NCBI GenBank assembly: GCA_020061965.1
Contig: JAGUXG010000196.1
Coordinates: 1 to 14,720 of the forward strand
From: a bacterium
GTDB taxonomy: Bacteria; UBA9089; UBA9088; JAGUXG01
Reading direction: 5' to 3'
DNA length: 14,720 bases
Shown: one piece after another, positions 13,642 to 14,720 of the stretch
Layout: each line of letters begins with the position of its first letter
How positions within the stretch are numbered: position 1 is the stretch's first letter
Program-made: the position numbers and the translations under genes
The notes under the pieces: generated by a model
Database searches by the model: none
Told to the model about the DNA's origin: nothing
Seen by the model: the letters and a program-made list of their open reading frames with translations, nothing else

Positions 13642-14630
13642 ACCTTTACTTTTTCAAACAAGACCAGGCCAACAATCATAAGCAGAAGAAGAATGCCCAG
13701 CAAACAATAAGATAAAAAGGTTGACAGGAGACTTAAGACAACTCCACAAAGGCCTAAAATAGCACCAATAATATAGAGAAGGAGAACAGCCTTTCCCTGA
13801 GATAATCCAATTTTTACGAGCCTATGTGATGTATGGTCCTTTCCGCCTTCACTCACCTTAGCACCACGCATCATCCTTGAGATTATGACTAATGTTGTAT
13901 CAAATATAGGCAGAGCCAAGACAACAATAGGAATAGCAAAGGTCAAGGCAGATGTATTCGTAAATCTGAGTTTTAATCCAATAACAGCGAGAAGAAATCC
14001 AAGAAACATACTTCCTGTATCTCCCATAAATATTTGGGCAGGTTTGAAATTATACCGCAGAAACCCAAAACAGCTTCCAGCCAGAGCAGCGGACAAGGAG
14101 GCTACCAAAAACTGTCCATTCATTGCAGAAAGGATAAGGAAGAAAGAGGAGGCAATCCCTGCAATTCCAACAGATAAACCATCCATATTATCTAAAAGAT
14201 TAAAGGCATTGGTGATGCCTACAACCCATAAAAATGTGATGGGGACATCAATATCTGGATTGTTTGTAAAGGATACCTTCGTGCCAAAGATGATGACTAA
14301 CCAACAGGCTAAAATCTGACTAGAGAGCTTTAAGAATGGAGAGATAGTTTTTATGTCGTCCCATATCCCTACGGCAATGATAATAAGAGAGGCAAATAAG
14401 ACAGCGAGTAGCTCCATCTGGAATGAACCAAATAAAGAGAAGACAAGTAGAAAAGCAAAGGCTATAGACAGACCTCCAAAGAGCGGTATTGGCTCAATAT
14501 GTATCTTTCTGGCTGAAGGACGGTCAACCACACCCCATTTTAAGGCAAGTTTTCGTATTATGGGCGTGGTGACAAGGGCACAAACAAGAGAAACAAAGAA
14601 TATAGACAAATATAGATGTGATTTTATCAT
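13638..14630 (-). CDS. WecA/TagO-like undecaprenyl-phosphate sugar-1-phosphate transferase
   Basis: This 330-residue polytopic inner-membrane protein of the MraY/WecA (glycosyltransferase 4) family would attach a HexNAc-1-phosphate to undecaprenyl phosphate, the first step of an envelope glycan. Visible motifs are RKIHIEPIPLFGGL (41-53), the Mg-binding DD (91-92) in GIWDDIKTI, NAFNLLDNMDGL (141-152), GDTGS (203-207) and the carbohydrate-recognition DHTSHR (265-270). About ten or eleven hydrophobic helices fit the family. The IHIEPIPLFGG and DHTSHR motifs favour WecA/TagO over MraY, but the nucleotide sugar is not determined. The ATG is at 14628-14630; no Shine-Dalgarno precedes it (TTACCAAACA), and a strong hairpin begins four bases upstream. 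It is the first gene of the visible minus-strand cluster. Confidence 0.88.
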   Translation of the reverse strand: MIKSHLYLSIFFVSLVCALVTTPIIRKLALKWGVVDRPSARKIHIEPIPLFGGLSIAFAFLLVFSLFGSFQMELLAVLFASLIIIAVGIWDDIKTISPFLKLSSQILACWLVIIFGTKVSFTNNPDIDVPITFLWVVGITNAFNLLDNMDGLSVGIAGIASSFFLILSAMNGQFLVASLSAALAGSCFGFLRYNFKPAQIFMGDTGSMFLGFLLAVIGLKLRFTNTSALTFAIPIVVLALPIFDTTLVIISRMMRGAKVSEGGKDHTSHRLVKIGLSQGKAVLLLYIIGAILGLCGVVLSLLSTFLSYCLLGILLLLMIVGLVLFEKVKV

Positions 14631-14633
14631 TGT

Positions 14634-14703
14634 TTGGTAAGTATTCAGGCATCACTTTTATTAACTAACTACTGATGACATCTGATGGCTGAATGCTTAC
14701 CAA
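14634..14703. repeat. 21-bp inverted repeat upstream of the WecA-like gene
   Basis: Arms 14634-14654 and 14683-14703 are complementary at 19 of 21 positions, separated by a 28-nt AT-rich loop. The element lies immediately before the start codon at 14630, so it would form a hairpin in the 5' leader of the cluster, or act as a protein-binding dyad. Shorter repeats (CTGATG twice, at 14672 and 14682) sit on the inner edge of the right arm. It resembles a mobile palindromic repeat or leader hairpin; there is no U tract. Confidence 0.75.
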
Positions 14704-14720
14704 TATTTTAGTATCTTTAA

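Overview
The window reads as a stretch of chromosome from a diderm (LPS-bearing) bacterium with moderately AT-rich DNA, heavy AGA/AGG arginine usage and short intergenic gaps. The diderm inference rests on an LptC-type LPS-export lipoprotein, a WecA/TagO-like initiating sugar-phosphate transferase and a lipid-linked-sugar glycosyltransferase. I recognise no close cultivated relative, and the sequence alone does not place the organism in a phylum. I see no insertion sequence, phage gene or CRISPR array, and all main genes are intact open frames.

Layout from left to right. Positions 1-152 are non-coding and contain a short GC-rich island. A tRNA-Ser(GCU) on the minus strand (153-241) has its own promoter, whose -35 overlaps the stop codon of lptC. 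A minus-strand tungstate-uptake operon follows in the order tupA (3562-2714), a 178-bp gap with a strong hairpin, tupB, tupC, lptC; the last three are joined by 4-bp overlaps. A divergent promoter region (3563-3673) then separates tupA from a single huge plus-strand gene (3674-9916). That gene encodes a 2080-residue protein of four tandem FapA/DUF342 units, each with a beta-helix. Next is a 204-bp convergent gap with unusual GC-rich dyad symmetry. The right-hand third is a minus-strand cluster, in transcription order: WecA-like transferase, ArnT/PMT-like membrane glycosyltransferase, SAM-dependent methyltransferase (4-bp overlaps), then hemA after a 42-bp gap.

How the genes fit together. TupABC imports tungstate, so tungsto-enzymes are likely. 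LptC appears to have been captured by the tup transcript, away from LptA/LptB. The WecA-like, PMT-like and methyltransferase genes look like a small envelope-glycan module. HemA feeds tetrapyrrole synthesis by the C5 route, but the protein ends where its dimerisation domain should begin. The most unusual object is the four-unit FapA-type protein. Promoter-like elements at tupA, the FapA-type gene and hemA lie so close to the ATG that leaderless or near-leaderless transcripts are predicted.
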